NCBI GenBank assembly: GCA_037143735.1 | Contig: JBAWYD010000024.1 | Span: forward strand, 1-24,230 | Source: JAPLJQ01 sp037143735 | Lineage (GTDB): Bacteria; Desulfobacterota; Syntrophia; Syntrophales; UBA2185 | Direction: 5' to 3' | DNA: 24,230 nucleotides | In this document: one piece after another, positions 16,571 to 24,108 of the stretch | How the letters are laid out: each line of letters starts with the position of its first letter | How positions within the stretch are numbered: position 1 is the stretch's first letter | The notes under the pieces: generated by a model | The model's database searches: none | Told to the model about the DNA's origin: nothing | Seen by the model: the letters and a program-made list of their open reading frames with translations, nothing else | Program-made: the position numbers and the translations under genes

Positions 16571-16942
16571 GTGCCGGTTCATGGCAAGGATTACGAGAAT
16601 CTGACTATTTCCATACCTCAGCCGCTATCCGGAGATCTTTTTCACGTTGCCCGGCAATCAGGCCACTTCGTTTCCCAACTCACCGAAAAAGCCCTGGTTC
16701 AGTACCTGAAAGATGAGCGAGGTATAAATGCGGTCTATCTCTCCGCGCCGGTCAATGCCATGCTGAAAGGTTTTTACGAAGAAAACACCATGCTTGGGGA
16801 TCTGAAGAAGCATGGTGATTACGGCGGTCATCTCCACGAATGTCAAACCGAGCGCGTGCATATCGGCATCCAGTTCATCCAGCGGCTTAAATTAGATCTT
16901 CCCATAACAATTGATTATCTGACGGCAAACCTGCCGCGCTAA
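16571..16942 (+). CDS. Small protein with ribbon-helix-helix-like N-terminus, function unknown
   Basis: The frame is open from TTG 16529, but GTG 16571 is preferred because AGGGGG lies about 7 bases before it; this gives 123 residues. Residues about 10-50 (LTISIPQPLSGDLFHVARQS, then QLTEKALVQYLKDERG) have the strand-helix-helix pattern of RHH DNA-binding or antitoxin domains. The second half is unassigned. It has a His/Cys-rich segment at 81-97 (H81, H87, H89, C91, H97) that could bind metal. The GAF-SpoIIE gene starts 47 bases downstream on the same strand, so the protein may regulate, or take part in, that signalling module. I recognise no named family. Confidence 0.65.
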   Translation: MPVHGKDYENLTISIPQPLSGDLFHVARQSGHFVSQLTEKALVQYLKDERGINAVYLSAPVNAMLKGFYEENTMLGDLKKHGDYGGHLHECQTERVHIGIQFIQRLKLDLPITIDYLTANLPR

Positions 16943-16978
16943 AACCGTTACTTACAGATGTAAAGCCGACGATCCGGC

Positions 16979-16986
16979 AAGGAGGT
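16979..16986 (+). promoter_or_regulatory. Ribosome binding site that sets a TTG start
   Basis: AAGGAGGT is a near-perfect anti-Shine-Dalgarno match just before TTG 16990. The next in-frame ATG, at 17029, has no comparable site. This supports the TTG start of the GAF-SpoIIE protein. Confidence 0.7.
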
Positions 16987-16989
16987 ATT

Positions 16990-19170
16990 TTGTTTCACAC
17001 GAAGGCAAAGGGGAAATTCGATATTTTCATGGAGATTGTGAAGCGGATCAATACCAGCATCGATCTCAACGAGACCCTTTCCCTCATCATGAGCGGCGCC
17101 AAACAGCTTATGAAATCCGAAGCCAGCTCCCTCATGCTTATTGATCATGAGACCAAAAAACTTTTTTTCAATGTCGCCACAGGTGAAAAAGGCGACATTC
17201 TCAAAGAGACAACAATCCCTCTGCATAAGGGTATTGCGGGGATTGTTGCCGCTACGGGAGAAAGTTTGATTATCAACCGGGCCGAAAATGATCCGCGCCT
17301 CTACCGGAATGTGGATCATGTCACAAAATTCTCCACGCGGAATCTGATCTGTGTTCCCTTAATTGTAGAAGACCACATCATCGGGGTTCTGGAGGTGCTC
17401 AATAAGATCAATCAGGACAGCTACAGCCAAGCTGATCTTGGAACACTAAAATCTTTCTCCGAATTTGCCGCATTAGCGATCAATCAGCGCAATCTTTATC
17501 AAAAGATGGAGAATAAGGCCTATGAAACCTCCGTCCTGTACCGCCTCTGTGAAACGATCAACGAATGCGATACCATTGATGACCTGCTCAAGGAGAATAT
17601 CCGCATCGTCTGCGAAGCCCTACAGTCCGACAGGGTTTCCATCATTGCCAGGGAAGGTGACGCCTTTGTCTTTAAGGCTGCCGTAGGCATTCCCCCGAAG
17701 GTGCTGAAAAACAGGAAAGTCCCTGTCGATGGTAATGTGCTGGGATACATGCTCAGTACGGGAACCGGCGTTGTTTCCGCAAACATTCACGAAGACGAGC
17801 GTTTTGAAACAACCACCTCCATACGATACAAGAACAGCTCTTTTGTGGCAACCCCCTTGAAATTGAGGAGCAAGATCGTCGCTTTCCTGTGCGTGACGGA
17901 ACGCAAGAGGAAAATGCCTTATCAGCAATGGGATTTGCAGCTTCTTGAAATGATTGCACAGCAGATCATGGAGAATTATAGTCATTCGCGGCTTACAGAG
18001 GAATTCAAAAACAAGCAGAAAATGGAAGCAGAGTTAGCGATTACAGCCCGTATGCAGCAGGATATTCTTCCCAGGGAATTTCCTGCTGATGGTCAACTGG
18101 ATATTGCCGCCTGTACCATCCCCGCAAAAATCGTCGGTGGAGATTATTATGATTTTCTTCCTCTCGGTCAGGGAAAATACGGCGCCATTATTGCTGATGT
18201 AGCCGGTAAAGGAATCCCTGCCGGACTGTTTATGGCCATTTCGCGCAGTACGATCAGGGTTCATTTCGCTCATACCCACAGCCCTGCGAAAATATTGGAA
18301 CTGGCCAATAAGCATATCTTTGCTGATTCACGTTCCGGGATGTTCGTCACCTGTTTCTGCTGCGTATTGGATACGCAAAAAAAAGAGATCACCTACTCGA
18401 ATGCGGGACATTACGTACAATATCTTCTGAAGTCCCAGTCCAGGCAAATCATCCCTCTTCACGCTCCGGGAAAACCCCTGGGAGTTTTTGCCCATGAAAC
18501 ATTTCATGAAAAAAGCCTCCCTTATGACCCGGAAGACATCCTTGTCCTGTATACCGACGGGGTAACGGAGGCGGTCAATGCCAAATTTGAGGAGTATGGA
18601 GAACGGCGCCTGAAAACAAAAATCCGCAGCGCCAGGGGATCCAGTTCCGACGGCATCATGAAGCTTATCATCGATGATATTAACAAACACCAGGGAGCAT
18701 CTGAACCTTTCGACGACATCACCCTTATGGTCATCACGATGAAGGATCCACAAAGGATTGAAGCAAAATTGCGGGTCGATAGTCAACTTCAGAATGTCAG
18801 TGTGATCCTGAATGAGGCAGATCGCATCTTGAAAGAGGTGAATGCAAGCAAGGAGCAATCGTCTGATGTGCTGACATCCATTGACGAGGCCTTTGCAAAT
18901 ATCGTCCACCATGGCTACGAAAATCGCCCTGATGGCATTATCGATATTGACATGGTCATGGAGGAAGGTGGTGTCTTTTGTGTCACATTCACGGACGAAG
19001 CAGAACAGGGCGTCCCGATGCCGCTTCAACCCACGTTGGGAAGGGCATTGCTTGATAAAAAAGGGAATCTCGGCATTGGCAGGTATTTGATTCACAACCT
19101 GATGGATGATGTTCAGTATGAGCGGACAGGAATCCAAAACCACTTGACCATAAAAAAGAAGATCACATAA
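16990..19170 (+). CDS. GAF-GAF-PP2C (SpoIIE-type) phosphatase fused to an RsbW-like HATPase domain
   Basis: The protein has 726 residues from a TTG start. Domains in order are GAF 1 (about 15-170), GAF 2 (about 180-335), a short helical linker (about 336-360), a PP2C/SpoIIE phosphatase (about 361-585) and a GHKL ATPase (about 590-726). Phosphatase metal ligands are visible in GGDYYDF (383-389, D385), IADVAGKGIPAG (401-412, D403), YTDGVTE (D523) and FDDITLM (D575, D576). The ATPase shows an N-box DEAFANIVHHGY (632-643, E633 and N637) and a G-rich GNLGIGRYL (692-700), as in anti-sigma kinases. One chain thus carries both the kinase and the phosphatase of a partner switch. The next gene encodes a STAS protein, the expected substrate. 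No transmembrane segment is seen; signals probably enter through the GAF domains. Confidence 0.93.
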   Translation: MFHTKAKGKFDIFMEIVKRINTSIDLNETLSLIMSGAKQLMKSEASSLMLIDHETKKLFFNVATGEKGDILKETTIPLHKGIAGIVAATGESLIINRAENDPRLYRNVDHVTKFSTRNLICVPLIVEDHIIGVLEVLNKINQDSYSQADLGTLKSFSEFAALAINQRNLYQKMENKAYETSVLYRLCETINECDTIDDLLKENIRIVCEALQSDRVSIIAREGDAFVFKAAVGIPPKVLKNRKVPVDGNVLGYMLSTGTGVVSANIHEDERFETTTSIRYKNSSFVATPLKLRSKIVAFLCVTERKRKMPYQQWDLQLLEMIAQQIMENYSHSRLTEEFKNKQKMEAELAITARMQQDILPREFPADGQLDIAACTIPAKIVGGDYYDFLPLGQGKYGAIIADVAGKGIPAGLFMAISRSTIRVHFAHTHSPAKILELANKHIFADSRSGMFVTCFCCVLDTQKKEITYSNAGHYVQYLLKSQSRQIIPLHAPGKPLGVFAHETFHEKSLPYDPEDILVLYTDGVTEAVNAKFEEYGERRLKTKIRSARGSSSDGIMKLIIDDINKHQGASEPFDDITLMVITMKDPQRIEAKLRVDSQLQNVSVILNEADRILKEVNASKEQSSDVLTSIDEAFANIVHHGYENRPDGIIDIDMVMEEGGVFCVTFTDEAEQGVPMPLQPTLGRALLDKKGNLGIGRYLIHNLMDDVQYERTGIQNHLTIKKKIT

Positions 19171-19180
19171 GGGGGGGGAA

Positions 19181-19525
19181 ATGGATCTGCAGGCCATTGA
19201 TTGCAACGACATCAAAATTTTCGTATTTGAAGGCAGGCTGGATATCGGCCGGTGTACGGAAGTGGAGACAGAGCTTTACCGTGCCATAGATTGCGGCAAC
19301 GTCAAACTGATCCTGGATTTGGCGAAAATTGACTGTCTCAGCTCCAGCGGGCTCAGGATCTTTATATCTGTTTTGAGGAAGTTGAAAGAAACAAAAGGCC
19401 GTCTGGGGATATGCAATATACCTCCGCACGTCTTCAAAATTTTCAAGGTTGTCGATCTTGATAAAGTTTTTGAAATTTACGACAGCACGGATCAAGCAAT
19501 TGCATGTTTTCAATCATCAGCATGA
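19181..19525 (+). CDS. STAS-domain anti-sigma factor antagonist
   Basis: This single-domain STAS protein has 114 residues and starts 10 bases after the preceding stop, behind a run of eight G (GGGGGGGGAA). The core shows FEGRLDIGRCTEVE, VKLILDLAKIDCLSSSGLRI and a C-terminal FKVVDLDKVFEIYD. S56 in SSSGL matches the serine that RsbW/SpoIIAB-type kinases phosphorylate. The usual Asp of MDSSG is replaced by Ser54, as in many ISSSGLR-type proteins. It is the likely target of the ATPase and phosphatase domains encoded just upstream. The downstream partner (sigma factor, anti-sigma or other effector) is not in the window. Confidence 0.92.
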   Translation: MDLQAIDCNDIKIFVFEGRLDIGRCTEVETELYRAIDCGNVKLILDLAKIDCLSSSGLRIFISVLRKLKETKGRLGICNIPPHVFKIFKVVDLDKVFEIYDSTDQAIACFQSSA

Positions 19526-19932
19526 GACAGGGAATTTTGTTTGCTTTGAACGCAGACATAGTTGGCAACGCCATTAAATATATTTCTTGTTATGATGTAC
19601 GATGCGTGTCGGCGGTTGGGCTGGTGATATAATACATTCAGAGTCGTTAATTATTCTTCTACCAATAGGGAAGCTTCGGCCATAATTCAGTCAGACAGAT
19701 ATCTCTCATTCTCATTATACATGGTGCGTCATGACTGTGTAGGCATCTCATGAGTATCCATGGGCTCGATAGGGTTGATCGTCATTTATTTCGGAGTGAA
19801 AGGGTGAATACTTAACAAAATCTCTGGATGCTTGATTACAGGGAGACCTGACTTATCTTTATGGAAAGAGGAGGGGAATCAGATATTTCGTTCAGGAGAT
19901 TTTTTTAGAGGAAAAAGTAATATTTTTATTGT
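19526..19932. other. Non-coding gap between the STAS and hydrolase genes
   Basis: No reading frame of credible length or RNA gene was seen in these 407 bases. One weak promoter-like pair is present, TTGATT (19832-19837) and TATCTT (19854-19859) with 16 bases between, which could serve the hydrolase gene. No clear terminator follows the STAS gene. Confidence 0.45.
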
Positions 19933-20619
19933 ATGAATCATTCAAAACCAATTCAGGAATACGAAAAGATGATTGTCAAGGTGCTTGATGGTGATTCAAT
20001 TGCTGCAAACTGCTACATTGTAGCCTCTGAAACGACTAAACGCGGCATGATTATTGATCCTGGCGTTAAAGCGAAGTATATTTCAGAGGCGGTGGAGGAA
20101 CTGAACATATCTGTCTCTTTAATTGTGCTCACTCATGTGCATATTGATCACTTTAGCGCTCTTGATACAGTCATGAAGAACACGAAGGCTCGATTGGCCG
20201 TCTTTGATACAAGCAATATAAAAGCATCCCCTAAAGTAAGTCAGATAACAAAAGGATTGGTATTCGTTCCCTTTGAACTGCCCTTCCAGCCGGATATTTT
20301 ACTGAAGGATGGCGATACCATAGATATTGACGACTTACACTTCTCGGTGCTTTATACACCAGGACATAGTTCAGATGGTATCAGTTTCTGGGGGCATGGT
20401 GTTGTCTTCAGCGGAGACACATTGTTCAGACGCAGGATTGGAATCCTTCTCCCCGGACTTTACCCTGGTCATGACCACAAACAACTGAAGGAGAGTATTC
20501 GCGAAAAATTGCTGACATTGCCTGATGAAACGATTGTTTATCCCGGGCACGGCGCAGCCACCACGATAGGAGAGGAACGTCGGCTCAACCGTATGCTTCA
20601 ATCCGAGGGCAGCATGTAA
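19933..20619 (+). CDS. Metallo-beta-lactamase-fold hydrolase, glyoxalase II-like
   Basis: The ORF gives 228 residues from ATG 19933. ATG 19969 (MIVKVLDGDSIAANCYIV) is the likelier start, because homologues usually begin there and AGGA precedes it. The metal-binding signature THVHIDH (67-73) gives H68, H70, D72 and H73. Further ligands are H145 (TPGHSSD), D162 (FSGDTLF) and H206 (VYPGHG). This is the two-metal site of the glyoxalase II-like group, which hydrolyses thioesters or related substrates. The segment after FSGDTLF (RRRIGILLPGLYPGHD) departs from the usual GRxDxPGGD pattern, so the substrate may differ. It stands alone, converging on the ACT-domain gene. Confidence 0.88.
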   Translation: MNHSKPIQEYEKMIVKVLDGDSIAANCYIVASETTKRGMIIDPGVKAKYISEAVEELNISVSLIVLTHVHIDHFSALDTVMKNTKARLAVFDTSNIKASPKVSQITKGLVFVPFELPFQPDILLKDGDTIDIDDLHFSVLYTPGHSSDGISFWGHGVVFSGDTLFRRRIGILLPGLYPGHDHKQLKESIREKLLTLPDETIVYPGHGAATTIGEERRLNRMLQSEGSM

Positions 20620-20720
20620 ACCTTTGGAAGGGCAGTATAAAAAAGCGAAATAAAAATATCTGCTTGGGGAACAAACCAAAAGGGTAGAGCGGTATTGGCA
20701 AAGCGGCGGCGCCTGTCTGA

Positions 20721-21149
20721 TCAGAGGGAATAGACCTGATCGCCGACAAAGTTGATCCAGTTCTGTTTGAGAATGTCCGTTGCTTCGTCGATTTTGTCCA
20801 CACCCAGAATGACGATCGTTTTTTTGCCGATCCGCTCAATGGTTGTGTAAAGGTAGAGAATATTGATGTCCGTTTTGCTGAGGGGTTTTATGATCGCGTT
20901 CAGTCCTGCGGAATGAGAAGGAACCTCCACGGCGAGGACAGGGGTTAATTCATAATTTAAATGAAAATTATCAAGGATGGCGGCAGCCCGCTGGGGATTG
21001 TTCGCCACAAGGCGTATCATGCTGTGCTCTGACGAGCTGGCGACGGAGATTGCCTTGATGGAGATATCTTCCTTGTCCAGAATGTCGATCAGTTTTGTCA
21101 GAGCTCCGGGGACGTTATCGAGTTGTACGGAAATTTGCATGACAGCCAT
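20721..21149 (-). CDS. Tandem ACT-domain protein
   Basis: The protein has 142 residues; its ATG follows GAGG in the single-base gap after the gamma-subunit gene. Two ACT modules are visible: residues 1-70 (VQLDNVPGALTKLIDILDKE, IKAISVASSSEHSMIRLV) and about 72-142 (AVEVPSHSAGLNAIIKPLSK, INILYLYTTIERIGKKTIVI). ACT domains usually bind amino acids. Stand-alone tandem forms occur beside 2-oxoacid oxidoreductase and acyl-CoA ligase genes in anaerobes. As the last gene of the operon it may sense a branched-chain or aromatic amino acid whose 2-oxoacid is the enzyme's substrate. That link is inference. Confidence 0.88.
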   Translation of the reverse strand: MAVMQISVQLDNVPGALTKLIDILDKEDISIKAISVASSSEHSMIRLVANNPQRAAAILDNFHLNYELTPVLAVEVPSHSAGLNAIIKPLSKTDINILYLYTTIERIGKKTIVILGVDKIDEATDILKQNWINFVGDQVYSL

Positions 21150-21150
21150 A

Positions 21151-21714
21151 TTACGACCTCTTCTTTTTCTTTTTCGATAGGGTCAGGAAATCATAGCCGG
21201 CACGGAAAGCCTTTTCGTTGGTTTCCATGATCGCTTTCTTCTTTTTTCCCAGGATGATCTCCAGACTTTTAAGATATATTTCCGGCGGCACAAGGCCGAT
21301 TTGCTTCAGCAGCGCCCCCATCATGACGACGTTTGCCGCACGGGGATTTCCCAGTTTCTCGGACATTTCTCCGGCGGGAATTTCATAAATGGTAATGTCT
21401 TTCCTGCTCGGAGGCACCTCGATGATGGATGAATTCAGAAACATGCTCCCACCTGCGGCAATTTTATTCTGAAAGGTCTGTACGGAGGGATTGTTCAGGG
21501 CGACGATATATTCGGGCTCGGACGCGACGGGAGATGCAATTTCCTCATCCGCAACAGCCACGGTGCAATTGGCCGTTCCTCCCCGCACTTCCGCGCCATA
21601 TGACGGCAGATAGGTCACGTGATATCCCGCGCTCATGGCGCCGTGGGCAAAACTGTAGCCCATCATCAGAACTCCCTGCCCACCAAATCCGGAGAATATC
21701 GTTTTAACCATCAT
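21151..21714 (-). CDS. 2-oxoacid:ferredoxin oxidoreductase, gamma subunit
   Basis: The frame is open to 21750, but ATG 21714 (MMVKTIFSGFGGQGV) fits the family and has AAGGAGGG about 10 bases upstream, giving 187 residues. Signature features are FGGQGVLMMG at 10-19, YLPSYGAEVRGGTANC and an NPRAANVVMMGALL segment. The gamma subunit completes the active site and electron path of the enzyme with alpha, beta and the ferredoxin-like delta. The start overlaps the end of the beta gene by 11 bases. The C-terminus is strongly basic (KKKKKRS). Confidence 0.93.
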   Translation of the reverse strand: MMVKTIFSGFGGQGVLMMGYSFAHGAMSAGYHVTYLPSYGAEVRGGTANCTVAVADEEIASPVASEPEYIVALNNPSVQTFQNKIAAGGSMFLNSSIIEVPPSRKDITIYEIPAGEMSEKLGNPRAANVVMMGALLKQIGLVPPEIYLKSLEIILGKKKKAIMETNEKAFRAGYDFLTLSKKKKKRS

Positions 21715-22483
21715 GGCGTGTCTTCCCTCCTTTTTTGGTCGGTGATGCAATGTCTTTCAGTACCCCTAAAGGATATTCTTTGGTCATAACATCATCGATC
21801 CATTTGCAGGAATCAATGGAACTCATTTTCCAGTTTGTCGGACATTGCGACAGGATTTCAATCATGGTAAAACCGACGCCATCCATCTGGTATTTGATGG
21901 CCTTTTTAATGGCTTTCTTCGCCTTGAGGATATTGGCAGGGTGATTGACGGCGCATCTTTCCACGTATTTGACGCCGGGAAGGAGGCACAGAATTTCACT
22001 CATCTTTACGGGGTAACCATCCAGAATTGCGTCTCTTCCCGGCGGCGAGGTCGTTGTCTTCTGTCCCAGCATGGAGGTGGGGGCCATCTGCCCTCCCGTC
22101 ATGCCGTACACGGCATTATTGATGAAGAATATAGTGATGTTTTCGCCGCGGTTTGCCGCATGGAAACTTTCCGCTGTTCCGATGGCGGCGAGGTCGCCGT
22201 CGCCCTGATAGGAAAAAATGACCCGGTCGGGCAGAACCCTCTTCAGGGCTGTTGCCATGGCAGGCCCCCGGCCATGGGGGGCCTCTATCATATCCACATC
22301 GATATAATTATAAGCCAGCACGGCGCATCCTGCAGGCGGCACGCCGATGGTGATTCCCCTGATGTCAAATTCGTCAATCACCTCGGCAATCAGGCGGTGA
22401 GCAATGCTGTGACCGCAACCCGGGCAATAGTGATAGACAAAATTCTTTTTAAGGCTTTCCGGTCTTCCAAATACCTTTTTCAT
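21704..22483 (-). CDS. 2-oxoacid:ferredoxin oxidoreductase, beta subunit (thiamine diphosphate-binding)
   Basis: The protein has 259 residues. The TPP/Mg motif GDGDLAAIG is at 94-102, with NN at 122-123 in FFINNAVYGMTGGQMAPTS. The N-terminal YCPGCGHS (C20, C23) is typical of KorB/VorB proteins. The subunit decarboxylates the 2-oxoacid on TPP and passes electrons to the iron-sulfur subunit. Substrate choice (2-oxoglutarate or branched-chain 2-oxoacid) cannot be settled by eye. The gene lies 60 bases after the alpha gene and overlaps gamma by 11 bases. Confidence 0.94.
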   Translation of the reverse strand: MKKVFGRPESLKKNFVYHYCPGCGHSIAHRLIAEVIDEFDIRGITIGVPPAGCAVLAYNYIDVDMIEAPHGRGPAMATALKRVLPDRVIFSYQGDGDLAAIGTAESFHAANRGENITIFFINNAVYGMTGGQMAPTSMLGQKTTTSPPGRDAILDGYPVKMSEILCLLPGVKYVERCAVNHPANILKAKKAIKKAIKYQMDGVGFTMIEILSQCPTNWKMSSIDSCKWIDDVMTKEYPLGVLKDIASPTKKGGKTRHDG

Positions 22484-22543
22484 GATTCTCTTGTCCCTGG
22501 TTTATTCAAAACGTGCATAAAAAACGATGTTGTCTCAAAATAT

Positions 22544-23596
22544 CTATTTACGGGACTGGCGGGCAATCGCATTGGCCAGTTCCACGGGTGTCGGCACGAC
22601 GCCCCCCGGCCTGCCGTGGAAGTCTATATTGGCAAACCCTTGAAGGGCAAGCCGGACGTCTTCAAGCATCTGCCCCGTGCTCATTTCAAATACGAGAAAA
22701 TTTTTCACCTTTTCCGCGACTTCCCGAAGTTCACGGGTGGGAAACGGCCACAGGGTGATGGGTCGAAAGATGCCGACATTCAATCCGGTTTCCCGTAATC
22801 TCTTGATGGCGCCCTTGGCGATTCTTGCCGCAGTGCCGTAAGCCACGACGATCAGATCTGCACCTTCAATATTAAAAGCTTCGTGTCTCGTTTCCCTGTC
22901 CGAAATGACCTGATATTTTCTATCCAGCTTCCAGTTGTGTTCTTCCATTTCCAGAGGCGGCAGGATCAGGCCTTTGATGATTTTGCTCTTGCCGGTGCCC
23001 GCTCCCTTCATCATATAGTTTTCGCTGTATTTACGGGGTTTCGCTTCTTTGAATACCGTTGGTTCCATCATCTGCCCCATCATCCCGTCGGCAAGGATCA
23101 TGACGGGGTTCCGGTATGCATCGGAAAGATCGAAGGCGTCCATGGTCAGATCGGCCAGCTCCTGACCCGTTGCCGGGGCGAGAACGATGGTGCGATAGTC
23201 TCCGTGCCCTCCGCCGCGGGTTGCCTGAAAATAGTCTCCCTGTGACGGGGCAATATTTCCAAGACCGGGACCTCCCCTCATCATATTCACAATCAGACCG
23301 GGGAGTTCACATGCGGCCATGGAGGAGATTCCATCCTGCTTCAGCGAAATTCCGGGGCTTGAAGATGATGTCATGGCCCTTACGCCGGCAGCGCTGGCAG
23401 CCGCTATCATGTTGATGGCGGCAATTTCACTCTCCGACTGGATGAATATGCCTCCTTCAACTTTGCGCATGTTCTCAGCCATGTATTCCGTCAGTTCGTT
23501 CTGGGGGGTGATGGGATAGCCGGCATAAAAAAGACATCCTGCCCTGATGGCGGCCTCGGCGATCACCTTGTTGCCCTGCATGAGTACTTTATTCAC
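22544..23596 (-). CDS. 2-oxoacid:ferredoxin oxidoreductase, alpha subunit (VorB/KorA type)
   Basis: The protein has 350 residues from GTG 23596, with AGAGG about 5 bases upstream; ATG 23581 is a possible alternative. Family motifs are AGYPITPQNELTEYMA at 25-40, QSESEIAAINMIAAASAAGV, TSSSSPGISLKQDGIS and a GGPGLGN-SQGDYFQATRGGGHGD region. The C-terminal half carries the domain with VAYGTAARIAKGA and GIFRPITLWPFP. The length and motifs fit the alpha subunit of the four-subunit 2-oxoglutarate or 3-methyl-2-oxobutanoate enzymes. The start overlaps the 3' end of the ferredoxin gene by 8 bases. Confidence 0.93.
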   Translation of the reverse strand: MNKVLMQGNKVIAEAAIRAGCLFYAGYPITPQNELTEYMAENMRKVEGGIFIQSESEIAAINMIAAASAAGVRAMTSSSSPGISLKQDGISSMAACELPGLIVNMMRGGPGLGNIAPSQGDYFQATRGGGHGDYRTIVLAPATGQELADLTMDAFDLSDAYRNPVMILADGMMGQMMEPTVFKEAKPRKYSENYMMKGAGTGKSKIIKGLILPPLEMEEHNWKLDRKYQVISDRETRHEAFNIEGADLIVVAYGTAARIAKGAIKRLRETGLNVGIFRPITLWPFPTRELREVAEKVKNFLVFEMSTGQMLEDVRLALQGFANIDFHGRPGGVVPTPVELANAIARQSRK

Positions 23597-23798
23597 GGTA
23601 AACCTCTATAGCAATTTCAGGACATGTTATGGCACATAGCGTACAGCCCGTGCAGCCTTCACCTTCTTTGAGACTGACAGGTCGATACCCCCGGGAGTTG
23701 TATTCCTTTGAGGGGATAATGCAACCATTCTTGCACGCATAAATGCAAAGATGACATTCCTTGCAGAGTTCCCTGTCTATTTTGATAGTTCCCTTCAA
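23589..23798 (-). CDS. Two-cluster 4Fe-4S ferredoxin, delta subunit of the oxidoreductase
   Basis: This 69-residue protein starts at TTG 23798, with AGGAG 11 bases upstream; no in-frame ATG or GTG is available. Cysteines C12, C15, C18 and C22 (CKECHLCIYACKNG) and C49, C52, C55 and C59 (CTGCTLCAITCPE) give two 4Fe-4S clusters, with the fourth ligand of each exchanged as usual. C26 is an extra cysteine. It passes electrons from the catalytic subunits to free ferredoxin. As first gene of the operon it should be made in step with the alpha subunit, whose start codon lies inside its 3' end. Confidence 0.94.
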   Translation of the reverse strand: MKGTIKIDRELCKECHLCIYACKNGCIIPSKEYNSRGYRPVSLKEGEGCTGCTLCAITCPEIAIEVYRE

Positions 23799-23934
23799 TG
23801 TCTCGTGTTCTCCTGTTTTTCGTTCTGGTATGACCGGGATGGCCTTCCGTATTAATGAATAACTTGTTTACCAGGAAGATCCGTTTTGTCTGCCGTATCC
23901 TCAATTTATTTCTGGAATTTCAAATCGCTACAGC

Positions 23935-23963
23935 TTTTTAGGCACAAGTGAAAAGAAAGTCAA
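23935..23963 (-). promoter_or_regulatory. Candidate sigma-70 promoter of the oxidoreductase operon
   Basis: Read on the - strand, TTGACT (23963-23958) and TAAAAA (23940-23935) are separated by 17 bases. Transcription would start near 23928, about 130 bases before the ferredoxin start codon. No operator or riboswitch was recognised in the leader. Confidence 0.45.
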
Positions 23964-24040
23964 GTTGAAATTAATAAAATTCATGATAAAGAGTAAAGAA
24001 ATATTGACGATATGAGAGCTTTGAAAAATATCCCCACTTT

Positions 24041-24108
24041 GTCATTCCCGCGAAAGCGGGAATCCAGAAGGTCTTGAAAGACTGGATTCCCGCTTTCGCG
24101 GGAATGAC
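24041..24108. repeat. Perfect 27-bp inverted repeat, REP-like, with ATTCCC-N8-GGGAAT cores
   Basis: The arms at 24041-24067 and 24082-24108 are perfect reverse complements of 27 bases around a 14-base spacer. Each arm holds its own palindrome, an 8-bp stem ATTCCCGC/GCGGGAAT around GAAA (24044-24063) or TTTC (24086-24105). The cores match the ATTCCC-N8-GGGAAT pattern known as dRS3 in Neisseria, and similar elements are scattered through many proteobacterial genomes. The unit can form one long hairpin or two short ones. Only one copy was seen in this window. Confidence 0.93.

Noticed and set aside
18328..19215. A 295-codon - strand frame
   Set aside because: It is antisense to the phosphatase and ATPase domains, whose motifs are clear on the + strand.
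20620..20720. Bidirectional terminator between the convergent hydrolase and ACT genes
   Set aside because: Only a weak 4-bp TTGG/CCAA stem near a T-rich - strand run was found, not enough to call.
21845..22798. A 317-codon + strand frame
   Set aside because: It is antisense to the beta and alpha subunit genes of the oxidoreductase.
24041..24108. CRISPR repeat unit
   Set aside because: There are only two arms in inverted orientation with a 14-base spacer; CRISPR arrays need direct repeats with regular spacers.
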